Source: Chitinophaga filiformis
GTDB lineage: Bacteria > Bacteroidota > Bacteroidia > Chitinophagales > Chitinophagaceae
Direction of reading: 5' to 3'
DNA length: 64,000 bases
NCBI RefSeq assembly: GCF_021646545.1
Contig: NZ_JAKIRP010000012.1
Location: 62,001 to 126,000 of the forward strand
Positions 62,825 to 64,000 of this stretch are shown piece after piece (positions within the stretch are counted from its first letter, which is position 1; each line of letters begins with the position of its first letter). The notes beneath the pieces were generated by a model that was not told where the DNA came from, did no database searches, and saw only the letters and a program-made list of their open reading frames with translations. Position numbers and translations under genes: made by a program.

Positions 62825-64000
62825 ATGAAAAAGCAGCACTTTCACAGGAGAAACTTTCTCAAAACCACTGTGGCAGCAGGTGTAGGATTGACCCTTCTCA
62901 ACACGCCCGCCCGCCTCTTTGCAAACACCAAAAAAGAAAAAGTAAGACTAGGATTGATCGGAGTAGGCGCCCGCGGACAAGGGCACCTGGAACTATGCCT
63001 TCACCGCGAGGATGTAGACGTTATTGCCATCTGCGACCCTGATACCCAATGGGCTATCCCTAAGTCGCGCGAGTTGATCTCGAAAGCCTACGGCGGTAAG
63101 AAAAAAGTGGCCGAATACAGCAACGGCCCTGAAGATTTTTACAACATGCTGAAACGCGATGATATCGATGGAGTGATCATCGCTACTCCCTGGGAGTGGC
63201 ATACCATACAGGCTGTCGCTGCCATGAAAGCGGGTAAAACACCAGCAGTGGAGGTATGCGGCGCCTCCGACATCCAGGAGTGCTGGAACCTGGTTGATAC
63301 AAGTGAAGACACCGGCGTTCCGTTGTTTGGCATGGAGAACGTATGCTACCGCCGGGATGTGATGGCTGTATTGAACATGGTACGGCAAGGTCTTTTCGGC
63401 GAACTGACACATCTCCAGGGCGGTTACCAGCATGACCTGCGCAAGGTAAAATTCAACAACGGTAAACAGTTGTATGGCGGCGGCGTTGAATTTGGCGAGA
63501 AAGCAATGTCAGAAGCCAAATGGCGTACGAATCATAGTGTACACCGCAATGGTGACCTGTACCCGACGCATGGCCTCGGCCCTGTTGCCAATATGATCAA
63601 TATTAACCGGGGCAACCGCCTGCTGTCGCTCACTTCTGTAGCCACTAAACCAAGGGGCTTACACAAGTACATCGTGGATAATGGCGGTGAAAACCATCCG
63701 AATGCTAAAGTAGAATTTAAGCTGGGCGATATTGTCACCACATTGATCCGCACCAATAACGGCGAGACCATCATGTTATCACACGATACCAACTCTCCGC
63801 GCCCCTACTCGCTCAACTTCCGCGTACAGGGCACTAATGGCCTGTGGATGGACGATTTCGATTCGATCTATGTAGAAGGAAAAAGCCCTTATGATGAATG
63901 GGAGAAAGCAGGCACAGAGAAAGATGCCGGTAGTTATATGGCAAGGTATGATCATCCTTTATGGAAGCGTTACACCAGCAGCGCTGCCGGTGCAGGCCAT
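62825..64000 (+). CDS. GH109-type NAD-dependent glycosidase (Gfo/Idh/MocA fold), partial
   Basis: The frame is open from the ATG at 62825 to the window end (392 codons) and continues beyond it. A twin-arginine signal (HRRNFLKTTVAAG) indicates Tat export. RLGLIGVGARGQGHLEL (near 42-58) binds NAD, IIATPWEWH follows, and ENVCYRRDVMAVLNMVRQG, GGYQHDLR and AKWRTNHSVHRNGDLYPTHG match GH109 alpha-N-acetylgalactosaminidases, which act through transient oxidation at C3 with bound NAD. The divergent GH29 fucosidase supports a role in degrading host-type or mucin-type glycans. The missing C-terminus prevents full assessment. Confidence 0.85.
   Translation, partial: MKKQHFHRRNFLKTTVAAGVGLTLLNTPARLFANTKKEKVRLGLIGVGARGQGHLELCLHREDVDVIAICDPDTQWAIPKSRELISKAYGGKKKVAEYSNGPEDFYNMLKRDDIDGVIIATPWEWHTIQAVAAMKAGKTPAVEVCGASDIQECWNLVDTSEDTGVPLFGMENVCYRRDVMAVLNMVRQGLFGELTHLQGGYQHDLRKVKFNNGKQLYGGGVEFGEKAMSEAKWRTNHSVHRNGDLYPTHGLGPVANMININRGNRLLSLTSVATKPRGLHKYIVDNGGENHPNAKVEFKLGDIVTTLIRTNNGETIMLSHDTNSPRPYSLNFRVQGTNGLWMDDFDSIYVEGKSPYDEWEKAGTEKDAGSYMARYDHPLWKRYTSSAAGAGH

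Overview
The window looks like part of a chromosome from an aerobic member of the Bacteroidota, most likely a Chitinophaga-like soil or plant-associated bacterium. This rests on several points: promoters of the Bacteroidota type (TTTG, about 20 bases, TAnnTTTG), an absence of clear Shine-Dalgarno sites, a b-type cytochrome succinate dehydrogenase of three genes, transcarbamylation of an acylated ornithine in arginine synthesis, a BlaI/M56 pair with a TonB-like C-terminus, and Tat-exported Gfo/Idh/MocA oxidoreductases. No phage, plasmid, rRNA, CRISPR or transposase gene was seen. Genus assignment is inference only.

Layout. 1-4432: haem synthesis genes (end of hemD, hemE, hemF, hemB, hemL). 4497-7183: a secreted esterase-like hydrolase, a methyltransferase and a glycosyltransferase on the minus strand. 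7456-14795: two secreted proteins of unknown function, oxyR, a lipoprotein metalloprotease, plsY, prmA and a NIPSNAP protein. 14953-18481: pnp, rpsO and an FtsE-like ATPase. 18898-20522: a BlaI repressor and M56 sensor operon. 20610-30468: purM, ribF, holA, a PolB-like exonuclease, a coiled-coil membrane protein, a receiver-only response regulator, an ABC-F protein, an EcsC protein, carbonic anhydrase and murI. 31888-39018: an S9 peptidase, a Tat oxidoreductase and the sdhCAB operon. 39269-43294: an unknown protein, murQ and a sugar kinase (cell-wall sugar recycling), and a Ctp protease. 44747-48422: a small lipoprotein, der, era, initiator tRNA-fMet and ssb. 48615-51143: a TPP riboswitch controlling a TonB-dependent receptor. 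51245-59721: an eight-gene arginine operon. 60174-64000: a GH29 alpha-L-fucosidase divergent from a GH109-type enzyme cut by the window end.

The most unusual material is in the gene-free stretches. Two families of long imperfect hairpins (family A, about 180 bp; family B, about 160 bp) occur at 8851-9347, 30850-31780 and 43363-44660. Both families begin and end with a GCGGTTTCAG-like terminus. In family A the two arms change together between copies, so the folded form appears to be conserved. The left end of family A is repeatedly amplified into tandem arrays (58-bp and 109-bp units), and at two loci an A element is followed by a B element at nearly the same distance. Other arrays have units of 82 bp (between an inverted pair of A elements) and about 77 bp (next to ssb). 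A near-perfect 99-bp palindrome lies between the divergent glycosidase genes, and a perfect 38-bp stem lies between the TonB receptor and argH. No enzyme that would move these elements is encoded in the window.
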